Shown in pieces: positions 24,757-33,166 of a stretch of 33,494 nt of DNA (the stretch's first letter is position 1; every line of letters begins with the position of its first letter). Origin of the DNA: Vicinamibacteria bacterium. GTDB lineage: Bacteria > Acidobacteriota > Vicinamibacteria > Vicinamibacterales > UBA8438. Under the pieces are notes generated by a model that saw nothing but the letters and a program-made list of their open reading frames with translations, had not been told where the DNA came from and ran no database searches. The DNA lies in assembly GCA_022820675.1 (NCBI GenBank), contig JAJEFC010000306.1, forward strand, positions 1-33,494. The letters are read 5' to 3'. A program made the translations under genes and the position numbers.

Positions 24757-26238
24757 GTGTTCTCCCTCGCCCTGCTGTGCCTGCTCGGCGTCAGCATCCC
24801 GATCCTCATGGCCCCGGAGGCGGCCGGCGCCCTCGTGTCCGCCGCGTACGAGTGGATGGCCCGCGAGCTGGGCCTCGTCTACCAGTGGGCGACCCTGTTC
24901 ACGCTGGGGTTCCTCGCCTGGCTCGCGCTCGGCCGCCACGGGACGCGGGTCCTCGGCCGCTCGCCGCAACCGGAGTACGGCAACGCGAGCTGGATGGCGA
25001 TGCTGTTCTGCGCCGGCATCGGCGGCGGGCTCATGTACTGGAGCACCATCGAGTGGGCGTTCTACGTCGACCAGCCGCCGTTCGGCGTCGAGCCCGGCAG
25101 CCTCGCCGCGCGCGAGTGGGCCGCGACCTACGGCATCTTCCACTGGGGCCCCTCGGCGTGGGGCCTGTACGCGCTGCCGACCGTCGCCATCGCCTGGCCC
25201 TACTATCGCTACGACCTGCCGTGCCTGCGTTTTTCCGGCGCCCTCGTGGGCCTCTGGGGCCGCGGCTTCCCCGACCGGCCGGCCGGGCGCGCCGTCGACT
25301 TCCTGTTCATCATCGCCATCATCGGCGGCACCGGCACCTCGCTCGGCCTGACCACGCCGATGCTCGGGGCGGTGGCGTCCCGGCTCTTCGGCATCGACCA
25401 GTCCCTCGGCCTGACGTGGGTCATCACGGGGGCCTGCGTCGCCCTGTTCGGGGCCAGCGCGTACCTGGGCCTCGACCGCGGCATCAAGCGCCTGTCCAAC
25501 GCCAACCTCGTCCTCGGCGCCGTCTTCCTCGCCTGGGTCCTCGCGGCCGGCCCCGCCCGGTTCGCGCTCGAGCTCGGCACCTCGTCGGTCGGCCTCATGC
25601 TGCAGGAGTTCGTCCGCATGAACACCTGGACCGAGCCGCTCGCCGACACCGGCTTCGTCGAGGACTGGACGATCTTCTACTGGGCGTGGTGGATCGCCTA
25701 CGGCCCGTTCATGGGGCTGTTCGTGACCCGCATCTCGCGCGGCCGCACCCTCCGCGCCCTCATCCTGGGCATGGCCGGCTTCGGCACCCTGGGCTGCGCC
25801 GCCTTCTACATCGTGTGGGGCAACACGGTCCTGTGGCTCGACCTGCACGGGGGGCTCGGGCTGCTCGACCTCGTCCGCGCCGGCGACGCGGCCACCGCCA
25901 TCGCCGTCGCCCTCGGCGGGCTGGCCGGACAGCCGTGGCCGCTGCTGCTGTTCCTGGTCCTCGGGTTCGTCTTCATGGCCACTACCTACGACTCCGCCTC
26001 CTACGCCATCGCCGGGGCGGCGACCCGCGGCCTGCGGCCCGGCACCCACCCCCACCGCGCCCACCGCCTGTTCTGGGCGGCGGCCCTCGCCTTCCTGCCC
26101 GCGGCCCTGGTCGTCATCGGCAGCCTCGAGGCGGTGCGGTCGGCGGTGCTCGTGGCGTCGCTGCCGATCCTCGTCGTCGGGGTCCTGACGGTGGTGTCGC
26201 TGTTGCGGTCGCTGCAGGAGCAGGAGGACTCGCCATGA
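24757..26238 (+). CDS. BCCT family (betaine/carnitine/choline) transporter
   Basis: 493 aa from GTG 24757; about 12 hydrophobic helices. BCCT signatures in order: GIGGGLMYWSTIEWAFYV, GIFHWGPSAWGLYALPTVAIAW, GTGTSLGLTTPMLG and WTIFYWAWWIAYGPFMGLFVTRISRGRTLR. The TM8 Trp-rich box is well kept, suggesting uptake of a quaternary ammonium or similar compatible solute coupled to Na+ or H+. There is no long C-terminal osmosensing tail. The start is uncertain. GTG 24757 lacks a Shine-Dalgarno and begins inside TM1, whereas an ideal GGAGG at 24691 precedes in-frame ATC 24700, which would add 19 residues (IPDQPDHGPP...). It overlaps the next gene as ATGA, so the two are co-translated. Confidence 0.92.
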   Translation: MFSLALLCLLGVSIPILMAPEAAGALVSAAYEWMARELGLVYQWATLFTLGFLAWLALGRHGTRVLGRSPQPEYGNASWMAMLFCAGIGGGLMYWSTIEWAFYVDQPPFGVEPGSLAAREWAATYGIFHWGPSAWGLYALPTVAIAWPYYRYDLPCLRFSGALVGLWGRGFPDRPAGRAVDFLFIIAIIGGTGTSLGLTTPMLGAVASRLFGIDQSLGLTWVITGACVALFGASAYLGLDRGIKRLSNANLVLGAVFLAWVLAAGPARFALELGTSSVGLMLQEFVRMNTWTEPLADTGFVEDWTIFYWAWWIAYGPFMGLFVTRISRGRTLRALILGMAGFGTLGCAAFYIVWGNTVLWLDLHGGLGLLDLVRAGDAATAIAVALGGLAGQPWPLLLFLVLGFVFMATTYDSASYAIAGAATRGLRPGTHPHRAHRLFWAAALAFLPAALVVIGSLEAVRSAVLVASLPILVVGVLTVVSLLRSLQEQEDSP

Positions 26239-27503
26239 CCAGCCCCGCCGCGCCCCGCCGACGGCTCGGCATCGGGTTCGTCGGGAGCGGGTTCATCACC
26301 CGTTTCCACATCCGGTCGATGGTCGGGGTGCGGGACGCCGACGTCCGCGGGTGCTGGAGCCCGCACCGCGAGAACGCCGAAGAGGCGGCGGCGCTCGCCC
26401 GCGACCTCGACGTGGGCGACGCCCGGGCGTTCCCCTCGATCGAGGCGATGGCCGCCGACCCGGCCGTCGACGCGGTCTGGATCTGCGGGCCGAATCACCG
26501 GCGCATCGAGAACCTGCAAGCGGTGGTGTCCGCGGTCCGGGCCGGCGCGGCCCTGCGCGGGGTGGCCTGCGAGAAGCCGCTGGCCCGCACCGTCGCCGAG
26601 GCGAAGCGGATGCGTGGGCTCGTGGCCGAGGCCGGCCTCCCCCACGGCTATCTGGAGAATCAAGTCTTCGCGCCGGCCGTCGCCCGCGGCCGCGAGCTGC
26701 TGTGGCGCCGCGGCGCCGCCCTCACCGGCCGGCCGTACCTGGCCCGGGCCGCCGAGGAGCACAGCGGCCCCCACCGGCCGTGGTTCTGGCGCGGCGACCT
26801 GCAGGGCGGCGGGGTACTGAACGACATGGCCTGCCATTCGGTCGAGGTGGTGCGGCACCTGCTGACCGCACCCGGCGCACCGCGGGCGTCGATCCGGCCG
26901 CGGCGGGTGACGGGGCGCATCGCCTCGCTGAAGTGGACCCGCCCCGAGTACGCGGCCCGGCTGCGGCAGACCATGGGGGCCGAGGTCGACTACGGAACCC
27001 GCCCGGCCGAGGACTTCGCCAGCGTGACCATCGAGTACGAGGCCGAGGACGGCGCCCCGCTCGTCGGCGAGGCCACCACGTCGTGGGGCTTCGTCGGCGC
27101 GGGGCTGCGGCTGAGCCTGGAGCTGCTCGGCCCCGAGTACTCCCTCTCGGCCAACTCCCTCGACGGCGGCGTGAAGCTCTTCTTCAGCCGCGCGGTGCGG
27201 GGCGCGGCGGGCGAGGACCTCGTCGAGAAACAGAACGCCGAGGTCGGCTCGATGCCGTTGGTCGTCGACGAGGCAGCCGAGTACGGCTACACCGCGGAGA
27301 ACCGCCACATGACCCGCGCGTTCCTGCGCGTCGAAGCGCCGGGCGTCACGTTCGACGACGGCGTCGAGGTGGTCGAGCTGTTGATGACCGCGTACATGAG
27401 CGCCGAGCAGGGCCGCACCCTGCCGTTCCGCCCGGACGGGCTCGACGCCTTCGTGCCGGCGGTGGCCCGGGGCGCATGGAAGGGCTCGCCGCCCGCGCCT
27501 TGA
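26235..27503 (+). CDS. Gfo/Idh/MocA family oxidoreductase
   Basis: 422 aa from ATG 26235, overlapping the transporter stop by four bases, with GGAGG at 26223-26227. The Rossmann fold has GFVGSGF (residues 14-20) and ends at CGPNH; the family Lys lies in CEKPLA (E113-K114-P115). The C-terminal domain has GGGVLNDMACHSVEVVRHLL, where the His is a candidate catalytic residue. These enzymes oxidise or reduce sugars, inositols or related compounds with NAD(P). Pairing with a BCCT carrier suggests that the transported compound, or its breakdown product, is the substrate. The substrate is inferred only loosely. Confidence 0.92.
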   Translation: MTSPAAPRRRLGIGFVGSGFITRFHIRSMVGVRDADVRGCWSPHRENAEEAAALARDLDVGDARAFPSIEAMAADPAVDAVWICGPNHRRIENLQAVVSAVRAGAALRGVACEKPLARTVAEAKRMRGLVAEAGLPHGYLENQVFAPAVARGRELLWRRGAALTGRPYLARAAEEHSGPHRPWFWRGDLQGGGVLNDMACHSVEVVRHLLTAPGAPRASIRPRRVTGRIASLKWTRPEYAARLRQTMGAEVDYGTRPAEDFASVTIEYEAEDGAPLVGEATTSWGFVGAGLRLSLELLGPEYSLSANSLDGGVKLFFSRAVRGAAGEDLVEKQNAEVGSMPLVVDEAAEYGYTAENRHMTRAFLRVEAPGVTFDDGVEVVELLMTAYMSAEQGRTLPFRPDGLDAFVPAVARGAWKGSPPAP

Positions 27504-27547
27504 CCTCGACAGGCGCCTGTGCGATGTTTGCGGCTGGAAAGACGTGA

Positions 27548-27600
27548 ATCGAGGAGACCGCGACGGCGCGGTCCCGATCGAGGAGACCGCGCCGCGGTCC
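27548..27600 (+). promoter_or_regulatory. Two tandem repeated hairpins in a 5' leader
   Basis: ATCGAGGAGACCGCG occurs at 27548-27562 and again at 27577-27591. Each copy forms a perfect seven-base stem GACCGCG/CGCGGTC (27556-27562 with 27567-27573; 27585-27591 with 27593-27599). The second ends only four bases before the AAGGAGG Shine-Dalgarno of the next gene, so it may affect translation or mRNA stability, or insulate the gene from the upstream operon. Confidence 0.5.
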
Positions 27601-27615
27601 TGAAGGAGGTTTCAG

Positions 27616-28611
27616 ATGAGGAAGACACGGCTCCGTGCATTCGCCGTTCCCGTCCTGGCGTTCGTCGTCCCGGTGCTGGCTGCCGCGACGGCCGCCGGTC
27701 AGGCCCCCAGGACCCCGTGGGGCGATCCGGACATTCAGGGCATCTGGTCGTCGTCCGGGGCCACGCCGTTCGAGCGGCCCGACGATTTCCAGGGGCGCGA
27801 GACGCTGACCGAGGAAGAGGTCGCGGAGATTCGCGGCGCGACCGAGGCCCGCAACCAGGCGCTGCTCGACGCCTCGGCCCAGCGCACCCAGGCCGGGGGC
27901 AACGTCGGCGCCTACAACAACTTCTGGATGGAGCGGGGGGCGCGGTCGAACCGCACGTCGATGATCGTCGACCCGCCCAACGGCCGCTTCCCGCCCCTGA
28001 CCGAGGCCGGCGAGATGGCCCGCAACAGCCGCCCCCGCGGCGACGACACCTGGGGCGACCGCCACATCTGGGAGCGTTGCGTGACGCGGGGCGGCATGCC
28101 CAACGCGATGTTCCCGCGGTCGTACAACAACAACATGCAGGTCTTCCAGTCGCCCGGCTGGGTCGTGATGCTCCTCGAGCAGGTCCACGAGCTGCGCGCC
28201 GTGCCGCTCGACGACCGCCCGTTCCCGCCGCAGCACGTCGGCCAGTGGAACGGCCTCTCGCGCGGGCGCTTCGAGGGCGACACCCTGGTGGTCGAGACGA
28301 GGAACCTCGACTCGCGGGTCAGCGCGCTCCAGCCGTGGTCGGCGTTCAGCTCGCACGACGACGAAGGCTCGGGCGAGGGCCTCACCCTCGTCGAGCGCTT
28401 CACCCGCACCGGCCCCGACAGCCTCGAGTACGAGGTGGAGGTCTCCGACACGCAGATGTACACGCGGCCGTGGACGGTCGCCTATCCGTTCGAGCGGATG
28501 ACCGACCAGGTGATGTACGAGTACGCCTGCCACGAGGGCAACATCGGCATGGAGGGCATCCTCTCCGGCGGCCGCGCCGAGGACGCGGCGGAGGCCACCG
28601 ACAAGCAGTAG
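27616..28611 (+). CDS. Secreted conserved hypothetical protein (PWGDPDIQG family)
   Basis: 331 aa from ATG 27616, with a strong AAGGAGG Shine-Dalgarno. A signal peptide covers residues 1-29 (AAATAAGQ). The mature start APRTPWGDPDIQGIWSSSGATPFERP is a hallmark of a secreted protein family very common in Acidobacteria, where genomes hold many paralogues. Other family signatures are MIVDPPNGRFPPLT, DDTWGDRHIWERC, GRFEGDTLVVETRNL and YEYACHEGN. The single-copy Cys residues (RC, AC) may form a disulphide. The role of the family is unknown. A 24-base stretch of this gene is found again at 30558. Confidence 0.85.
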   Translation: MRKTRLRAFAVPVLAFVVPVLAAATAAGQAPRTPWGDPDIQGIWSSSGATPFERPDDFQGRETLTEEEVAEIRGATEARNQALLDASAQRTQAGGNVGAYNNFWMERGARSNRTSMIVDPPNGRFPPLTEAGEMARNSRPRGDDTWGDRHIWERCVTRGGMPNAMFPRSYNNNMQVFQSPGWVVMLLEQVHELRAVPLDDRPFPPQHVGQWNGLSRGRFEGDTLVVETRNLDSRVSALQPWSAFSSHDDEGSGEGLTLVERFTRTGPDSLEYEVEVSDTQMYTRPWTVAYPFERMTDQVMYEYACHEGNIGMEGILSGGRAEDAAEATDKQ

Positions 28612-28653
28612 CGGCAGGGCGCGGCGTGAGGCCTGCGCTGGGATCACCGGCGC

Positions 28654-28930
28654 CGGCGGCGCCGCTCGTCGCCCCGCACCGGAGGAGGGTCTTCGCCGTT
28701 CCCGCGGCGCGGACCCTCCGCATCGGTGAGTCCAACGGCCGCCGGCGCGGGACGATCCGGGTCGGTCTCGACGGTCAGATCGGGCAGCGCAGCAGGCGCC
28801 AGCGACTTGCCGAGCGCGTAACGCCCCGTGACGTAGTAGCCCTGAGGCGAGGGCCGGAGCCGGATTCGAGCTGTCCTGCTCCAGGTCCATCAGCCACAAC
28901 TCCCGGACACCCGCGGCTCGGGTGCGGGTT
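28654..28930 (-). pseudogene. Remnant of a Uma2 C-terminus
   Basis: Reading leftward, one frame gives VRELWLMDLEQDS, matching the (Y/L)WLVDxE strand of Uma2 proteins. After a shift of frame the sequence continues IRLRPSPQGYYVTGRYALGKSLAPAALPDLTVETD, the usual Uma2 tail, to a stop at 28654. The N-terminus and active site are absent. The fragment fills the gap between the PWGDPD gene and the sulfatase. Homology is judged by pattern only. Confidence 0.5.
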
Positions 28931-28938
28931 CCCCTCCG

Positions 28939-30480
28939 TCACAGAGGCGTGCTGCGGCCCCGCTCCCGGTAGCTCTCCAGCAGCGCCTCCAGCCGCTCGA
29001 CCACCTCCGGGAACCCGTCGTACACGTTCCGCCTCTCCCCGACGTCCGCCTGCAGGTCGTACAACTGGACGGGTGGCAGGTTGCGCCGCCGCGCCTCCTC
29101 GGCGCTCAGGTTCCCGTAGCCGCCCGAGCTGGGGGTCAGATCGAGCTTCCAGCGCCCCTGGCGGATGGAGAACGAGCCGTCGCCGGCCTGGTGGACGGTG
29201 GCCTCGCGGATGGGCGCGGCCAGCCGCTCGCCGACGAGGGCGGGCAGGATGTCGTAGCTGTCCTCGCCGGCGTCGGGGGGCAGCTCGGCGCCGACGATGG
29301 CCGCGCACGTCGCGAGGAGGTCGGTCAGGCAGACCGTCTCGTGCGAGCTCGACCCCGCCCGCACCCGCCTCGGCCAGCGGGCGAGCAACGGGACGCGGTG
29401 GCCCCCCTCCCAGATGTCCGACTTGTAGCCGCGGTAGATGTAGCTCGGGTAGTGCCCCTGCTCGTTCATCTCCTCGACCCCGATGTAGGGCGCGCACCCG
29501 TTGTCGGCGGCGAAGATGACCAGCGTGTCCTCGGCGAAGCCGCGGCGGTCGAGGGCGTCGAGCACCGCCCCCACCGACTCGTCGACCTCGATGCAGAAGT
29601 CGCCGTAGGGCCCCAGCGGGCTCCGGCCCACGTACCCGGCCGACGGCACGATAGGGATGTGCGGGGCGGTCAGCGACATGCACAGGAAGAAGGGGTCGCC
29701 GTCGGGCCGCTCCTCGATGTAGCCGACGCTGCGGCGGGTGATCTCGGGCAGGACCTCCTCGGCCACGAAGTCGGCGTGCGACGGCCCGGTGTTGTCGGCG
29801 TAGCGGGCCGGCCGGAAGTCGCGGGTGACGAACAGCAGGTCCTGCGTGGTGGTGCACTCCCCCACGAACCGGTCGTCTTCGATGTAGATGTAGGGATGCA
29901 TGTCGAGCGAGGCCGAGACGCCGTGGAAGTGGTCGAACCCCACCGCGAGGGGACCGTTGCGGATGGTCCCCGACCAGTCGACGTCGGCGGTGTAGGCGCG
30001 CCGGTCGGCCTCGGCGTGGGGCAGCCGCGTGCCCCGGCCGTCCCGCGTCGGCATGTCCATGCCGAGGTGCCACTTGCCGATGCACGCGGTGTGGTAGCCG
30101 TGCGCCTTGAGCAGCGAAGGGACCGTCGTCCGCTCGGGCTCGATGAGGTGCCGGCTGTACCCCCAAAGCACGCCCCGCGTGACCCGGGTGCGAAAGCAGT
30201 AGCGCCCGGTGAGAATGCCGTAGCGGGTCGGCGTGCACAGGGCCGACGGCGAGTGGCCGTCGCTGAAGAACATGCCCTCGCGCCCGATGCGGTCGATGTT
30301 CGGGGTCGGGATGCGCGACTCGCGGTTGAGGTACGACAGGTCGCCGTAGCCCATGTCGTCGGCCAGCACGAACACGATGTTGGGGCGGTCCTCGCGGGCT
30401 CGCGCGCCCTCGACCGTCCGCGGCAGCGCCGCCGACGCGGTGGCCGCCCCCACCGTCTTCAGGAAGTCGCGTCGCTTCAT
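28939..30480 (-). CDS. TAT-exported arylsulfatase
   Basis: 513 aa from ATG 30480 with GGAGG about nine bases upstream. The N-terminus MKRRDFLKTVGAATASAAL is a twin-arginine signal. The sulfatase motifs are complete: D41/D42 in NIVFVLADDMGYGD, the formylglycine site CTPTR (C82-R86) followed by YGILTGRY, GKWHLG, and FAADNGCAP. The first Cys of C-x-P-x-R must be converted to formylglycine by a maturase encoded elsewhere. TAT export implies that the protein folds, and probably matures, in the cytoplasm. It hydrolyses a sulfate ester, perhaps of a polysaccharide; no polysaccharide locus is seen beside it, so the substrate is open. Confidence 0.94.
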   Translation of the reverse strand: MKRRDFLKTVGAATASAALPRTVEGARAREDRPNIVFVLADDMGYGDLSYLNRESRIPTPNIDRIGREGMFFSDGHSPSALCTPTRYGILTGRYCFRTRVTRGVLWGYSRHLIEPERTTVPSLLKAHGYHTACIGKWHLGMDMPTRDGRGTRLPHAEADRRAYTADVDWSGTIRNGPLAVGFDHFHGVSASLDMHPYIYIEDDRFVGECTTTQDLLFVTRDFRPARYADNTGPSHADFVAEEVLPEITRRSVGYIEERPDGDPFFLCMSLTAPHIPIVPSAGYVGRSPLGPYGDFCIEVDESVGAVLDALDRRGFAEDTLVIFAADNGCAPYIGVEEMNEQGHYPSYIYRGYKSDIWEGGHRVPLLARWPRRVRAGSSSHETVCLTDLLATCAAIVGAELPPDAGEDSYDILPALVGERLAAPIREATVHQAGDGSFSIRQGRWKLDLTPSSGGYGNLSAEEARRRNLPPVQLYDLQADVGERRNVYDGFPEVVERLEALLESYRERGRSTPL

Positions 30481-30539
30481 GATGTGATGCCTCCGTTCCG
30501 GCCGCGGTATACCGGCCGGGGAGATCCGGCGACCGCGGT

Positions 30540-30720
30540 GGCCTTCTCAACGGAATACAGCCGCCCCCGCGGCGACGACACTTGGGACAGCGATCGATAT
30601 AAAGTTGCCAACTGCAGCCGAAATGCAACCCGTCTTTCCGCGGCTTCCGCGCTTGGCACGTGCCAAGGTAATACCCGTCACCGTCCTTGGGGCGACCGCG
30701 ACGCGCACGGAAATTCGAAC
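30540..30720 (+). pseudogene. Possible remnant of PWGDPD-family genes
   Basis: Bases 30558-30581 are identical to 28026-28049 in the intact PWGDPD gene (24 of 24), and the frame gives EYSRPRGDDTWDSDRY against NSRPRGDDTWGDRH. About 110 bases later the same strand reads RPWGDRDAHGNSN, like TPWGDPDIQGIWS. The two pieces are in reversed order relative to the gene, so they may be ends of tandem copies. The rest of the 243-base gap upstream of the sulfatase start holds nothing recognised. Confidence 0.35.
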
Positions 30721-30723
30721 ACC

Positions 30724-31476
30724 TCAGGAGCCGACATCACCGGGTTCCCCGACGCCGGTCCCGAGGATCTGCGCGGCAACACGGCGGGCGAGGCGACGGG
30801 AATGGCGGGCCTGCGCCCGCGGGTCCCCGCGGGTGCACAGCGGCGCGAGATCGGCGGCAGTCAGGCCCGGGAGAACGGCGCTGGCCGAGACCGGGCGAAA
30901 ACCCTCGGCGGCGCCCGCATCGGGCGTCCATATGCTGACGCCATCCCTGCGGCCCCACGTCCACGCCTCCCTGACACCCATCCGGAAATAGGGGGCGAGC
31001 TTGTGCCGCGACAGGCGGCTGCGGTCTATCTCGACCACGAGGTCGGGCGGCGGCAGGCCGGTCCGCACGTCGACGTATCCCTCGACCTGCCGGACGGCCC
31101 GTTCCGCCTCGGGGTCGAGATAGAGGCTCGCGTCGGCCTCGAAGGCGCCGTCGTCGCTCAGCAGGCGGAGAGCGCCGGACGACAACCAGGAGACCTCGCG
31201 GCCCTCGTCGGCGAGTGCGTTCCTGATGAGCCCGAACAGCTCGCCGATCTGCGAAGCGGGGCCTTCGTGCGCCAGACCCGGTTCGGCGACGAACTCGGCG
31301 AGTCCGACATGCTCGTCGTAGCGGCACCGCGGCGCGTCGTCGTGATCGGTCAGCCGGTCGAAGAGCCCGCGCGGCATGGCGACCTCGATCCGCACCGGAG
31401 CATCGGGGCCGCCGGCCGGCGCCGGTGCGCTCGCCGGCCGGCCATCGAGGTCAGGAACGGCGGTCGGCGCGGTCAT
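30724..31476 (-). CDS. Uma2 family PD-(D/E)XK endonuclease-like protein (long form, copy 3)
   Basis: 250 aa from ATG 31476; the frame is open upstream to 31617 but the -10 box fixes the start. It matches copy 1 closely over its whole length, and copy 2 even more closely where copy 2 survives. Motifs: PVRIEVAMPRGLFDRLTDHDDAPRCRYDE, then Asp in GAFEADASLYLD, Glu in PPDLVVEID, the basic RSRLSRHKLAPYF, and WTPDAGAAEGF. The active site is complete. Found 15 kb from the tandem pair, so the family has spread by dispersed as well as tandem duplication. Confidence 0.9.
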   Translation of the reverse strand: MTAPTAVPDLDGRPASAPAPAGGPDAPVRIEVAMPRGLFDRLTDHDDAPRCRYDEHVGLAEFVAEPGLAHEGPASQIGELFGLIRNALADEGREVSWLSSGALRLLSDDGAFEADASLYLDPEAERAVRQVEGYVDVRTGLPPPDLVVEIDRSRLSRHKLAPYFRMGVREAWTWGRRDGVSIWTPDAGAAEGFRPVSASAVLPGLTAADLAPLCTRGDPRAQARHSRRLARRVAAQILGTGVGEPGDVGS

Positions 31477-31482
31477 GTGTAG

Positions 31483-31488
31483 AGCGTA
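31483..31488 (-). promoter_or_regulatory. Extended -10 box of Uma2 copy 3, leaderless spacing
   Basis: On the minus strand TGC-TACGCT is followed by exactly six bases and the ATG at 31476. The stretch GTGCTAYGCTC...ACACATG is shared with copy 2 although upstream sequences differ, which suggests that the core promoter was copied with the gene. Confidence 0.5.
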
Positions 31489-31540
31489 GCACGACACCGG
31501 GCGCCGCCCGCACCGCCCCCCCGACCCGCGCCGGGCATAG

Positions 31541-31546
31541 TAGTAT
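31541..31546 (+). promoter_or_regulatory. Candidate -10 box of the ankyrin gene
   Basis: TAGTAT sits in the only AT-rich patch of the divergent gap between Uma2 copy 3 and the ankyrin gene, 24 bases before ATG 31571. GAGAGGA follows as Shine-Dalgarno. No clear -35. Confidence 0.35.
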
Positions 31547-31570
31547 TGGCGCATCGAGAGGACAGGCAGC

Positions 31571-33166
31571 ATGCGAGGTTCACGACCATTCCAGCGGCGG
31601 ATGCTGGTCGTCGTCATGGCCGGGCTCGGCGTCGCGGGCGCCGGACCGGACGCGGCCGGCCAGAACGCGGGCGGGCAGGAGACCGCCCTCGCCGAGGCGG
31701 TGCGGCGCGGCGACCGGGAGGCCGTCGGCTACCTGCTCGAGCAGGGCGCGGACGTCGACGCGGCGGGGGACGACGGCGCCGCCGCCCTGCACTGGGCCGC
31801 GTACCTGAACGACGCCGAGACGAGCGCCGCCCTCCTCCGGGCCGGAGCGCGGGCGGACGCCCCCAACAGCTACCGGGTGACGCCGCTGGCCCTCGCCGCC
31901 AGGAACGGCAACGCCGCCATCATCGGGCAGCTCCTGGCCGCCGGGGTCGACCCGAACGACCCGCGTCAGGCCGTGAACACCGGCGAGACCCCGCTGATGC
32001 ACGCGGCGCGCTCGGGGCAGATCGCGGCGGTGCGGGCGCTCGTCGAGGCCGGGGCCGACATGGACGCGCAGGAGGGCTGGAACGGACAGTCGGCCCTGAT
32101 GTGGGCGGCGGCCGAGGGACACGTGCCGGTCGTCGAGGCCCTGATCGCGGCGGGGGCCGACATCCGCGCCCGCTCGAACAGCGGGGCGACGCCGCTGTTG
32201 TTCGCCACGCGCAAGGGCAGCATCGGCGCCGTGCGCGCGTTGCTCGCGGCCGGCGCCGACGTCAACGAGTCGCGCCCCGACGGCGCCGCCCCCCTGCTCG
32301 TCGCCGTCGTCAACGGCCACGAGGACCTCGTCGACCTGCTGCTCGCGGCGGGCGCCGACCCGAACGCCGAGGGCGGCTCGACCCGGCTGACGGTGCAGGG
32401 CATCCGGGCCCGGGCGATGCCCTTGCGCATCCGGAAGCTCGGCTACAGCGAGCGCGAGTCGGAGGGCATCGTCGCCGGCAACATCTTCGGCCGGCCCCTG
32501 CAGGCGGCGGTGCACGTCGCCAACTGGCACATCAGCGACCAGTTCATCTCGGTGAACATCGACCGGCTGCGGGTCCTCCGCGCGCTGCTCGACCACGGCG
32601 CCGACGTCAACGGGCGCAACTCGATGGAAGAGCCGCGCTGGTCGGGCGCGCGCTACCGCCGGCACATGACCGGGGCCACCGCGTTCATGCTCGCCGCCAA
32701 GGCCGCCGACGTCGACGTGCTGCGCCTGCTGCTCGAGTACGGCGCCGACCCCACCATCGACACCGAGGACGGCATCACCCCCCTGATGGCGGCGGCGGGC
32801 ATCTCGTGGGCGTCGAACCAGGACCGCGCGAGCGAGGCGCAGGTGCTGGAGGCGGTGCGGATGCTGGTGGAAGAGCTGGGGCTCGACGTCAACGCGGTCA
32901 GCGACGTCGGCGAGACCCCGATGCACGCGGCGGCGTACCGCGGCGCCAACAGCGTCGTGCAGTACCTGTTCGACCGGGGCGCGAAGCTCGACGTCGTCGC
33001 CCTCGACGGGCGCACCCCCCTGCGGGTCGCCGACGGCGTCGAGTACGGCAACTCGTTCGCCGCGCACCCCCACACCGCGGTGCTGTTGCGCGAGCTCGGC
33101 GCGAAGGAGATCCCGTGTCCGGCGCCCTGCGCGGCGGCCATCCCGGAGGAGGCGCTGAACCGATGA
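31571..33166 (+). CDS. Secreted ankyrin-repeat protein
   Basis: 531 aa from ATG 31571. An N-terminal signal peptide (about residues 1-30, basic start then LVVVMAGLGVAGAG) precedes roughly ten ankyrin repeats, with typical units such as ALHWAAYLNDAETSAALLRAGAR, TPLMHAARSGQIAAVRALVEAGAD and ALMWAAAEGHVPVVEALIAAGAD. A less regular insert (about 275-335, with ARAMPLRIRKLGYSERESEG) divides the array. Ankyrin arrays bind proteins; this one should act in the periplasm or outside. Ankyrin genes are often seen near PSCyt1/DUF1549 genes in Acidobacteria, so a partner may lie beyond the edge. The last codons lie in the first copy of a tandem repeat. Confidence 0.93.
   Translation: MRGSRPFQRRMLVVVMAGLGVAGAGPDAAGQNAGGQETALAEAVRRGDREAVGYLLEQGADVDAAGDDGAAALHWAAYLNDAETSAALLRAGARADAPNSYRVTPLALAARNGNAAIIGQLLAAGVDPNDPRQAVNTGETPLMHAARSGQIAAVRALVEAGADMDAQEGWNGQSALMWAAAEGHVPVVEALIAAGADIRARSNSGATPLLFATRKGSIGAVRALLAAGADVNESRPDGAAPLLVAVVNGHEDLVDLLLAAGADPNAEGGSTRLTVQGIRARAMPLRIRKLGYSERESEGIVAGNIFGRPLQAAVHVANWHISDQFISVNIDRLRVLRALLDHGADVNGRNSMEEPRWSGARYRRHMTGATAFMLAAKAADVDVLRLLLEYGADPTIDTEDGITPLMAAAGISWASNQDRASEAQVLEAVRMLVEELGLDVNAVSDVGETPMHAAAYRGANSVVQYLFDRGAKLDVVALDGRTPLRVADGVEYGNSFAAHPHTAVLLRELGAKEIPCPAPCAAAIPEEALNR

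Noticed and set aside
24252..26235. Long plus frame leading into the Gfo/Idh gene from far upstream
   Set aside because: It runs over the BCCT coding sequence in another frame and is Arg/Pro-rich; the true start is ATG 26235 with Shine-Dalgarno and ATGA overlap.
29191..31482. 763-codon plus frame across the sulfatase and Uma2 copy 3
   Set aside because: Both real genes are on the minus strand with complete motifs; this is a shadow.
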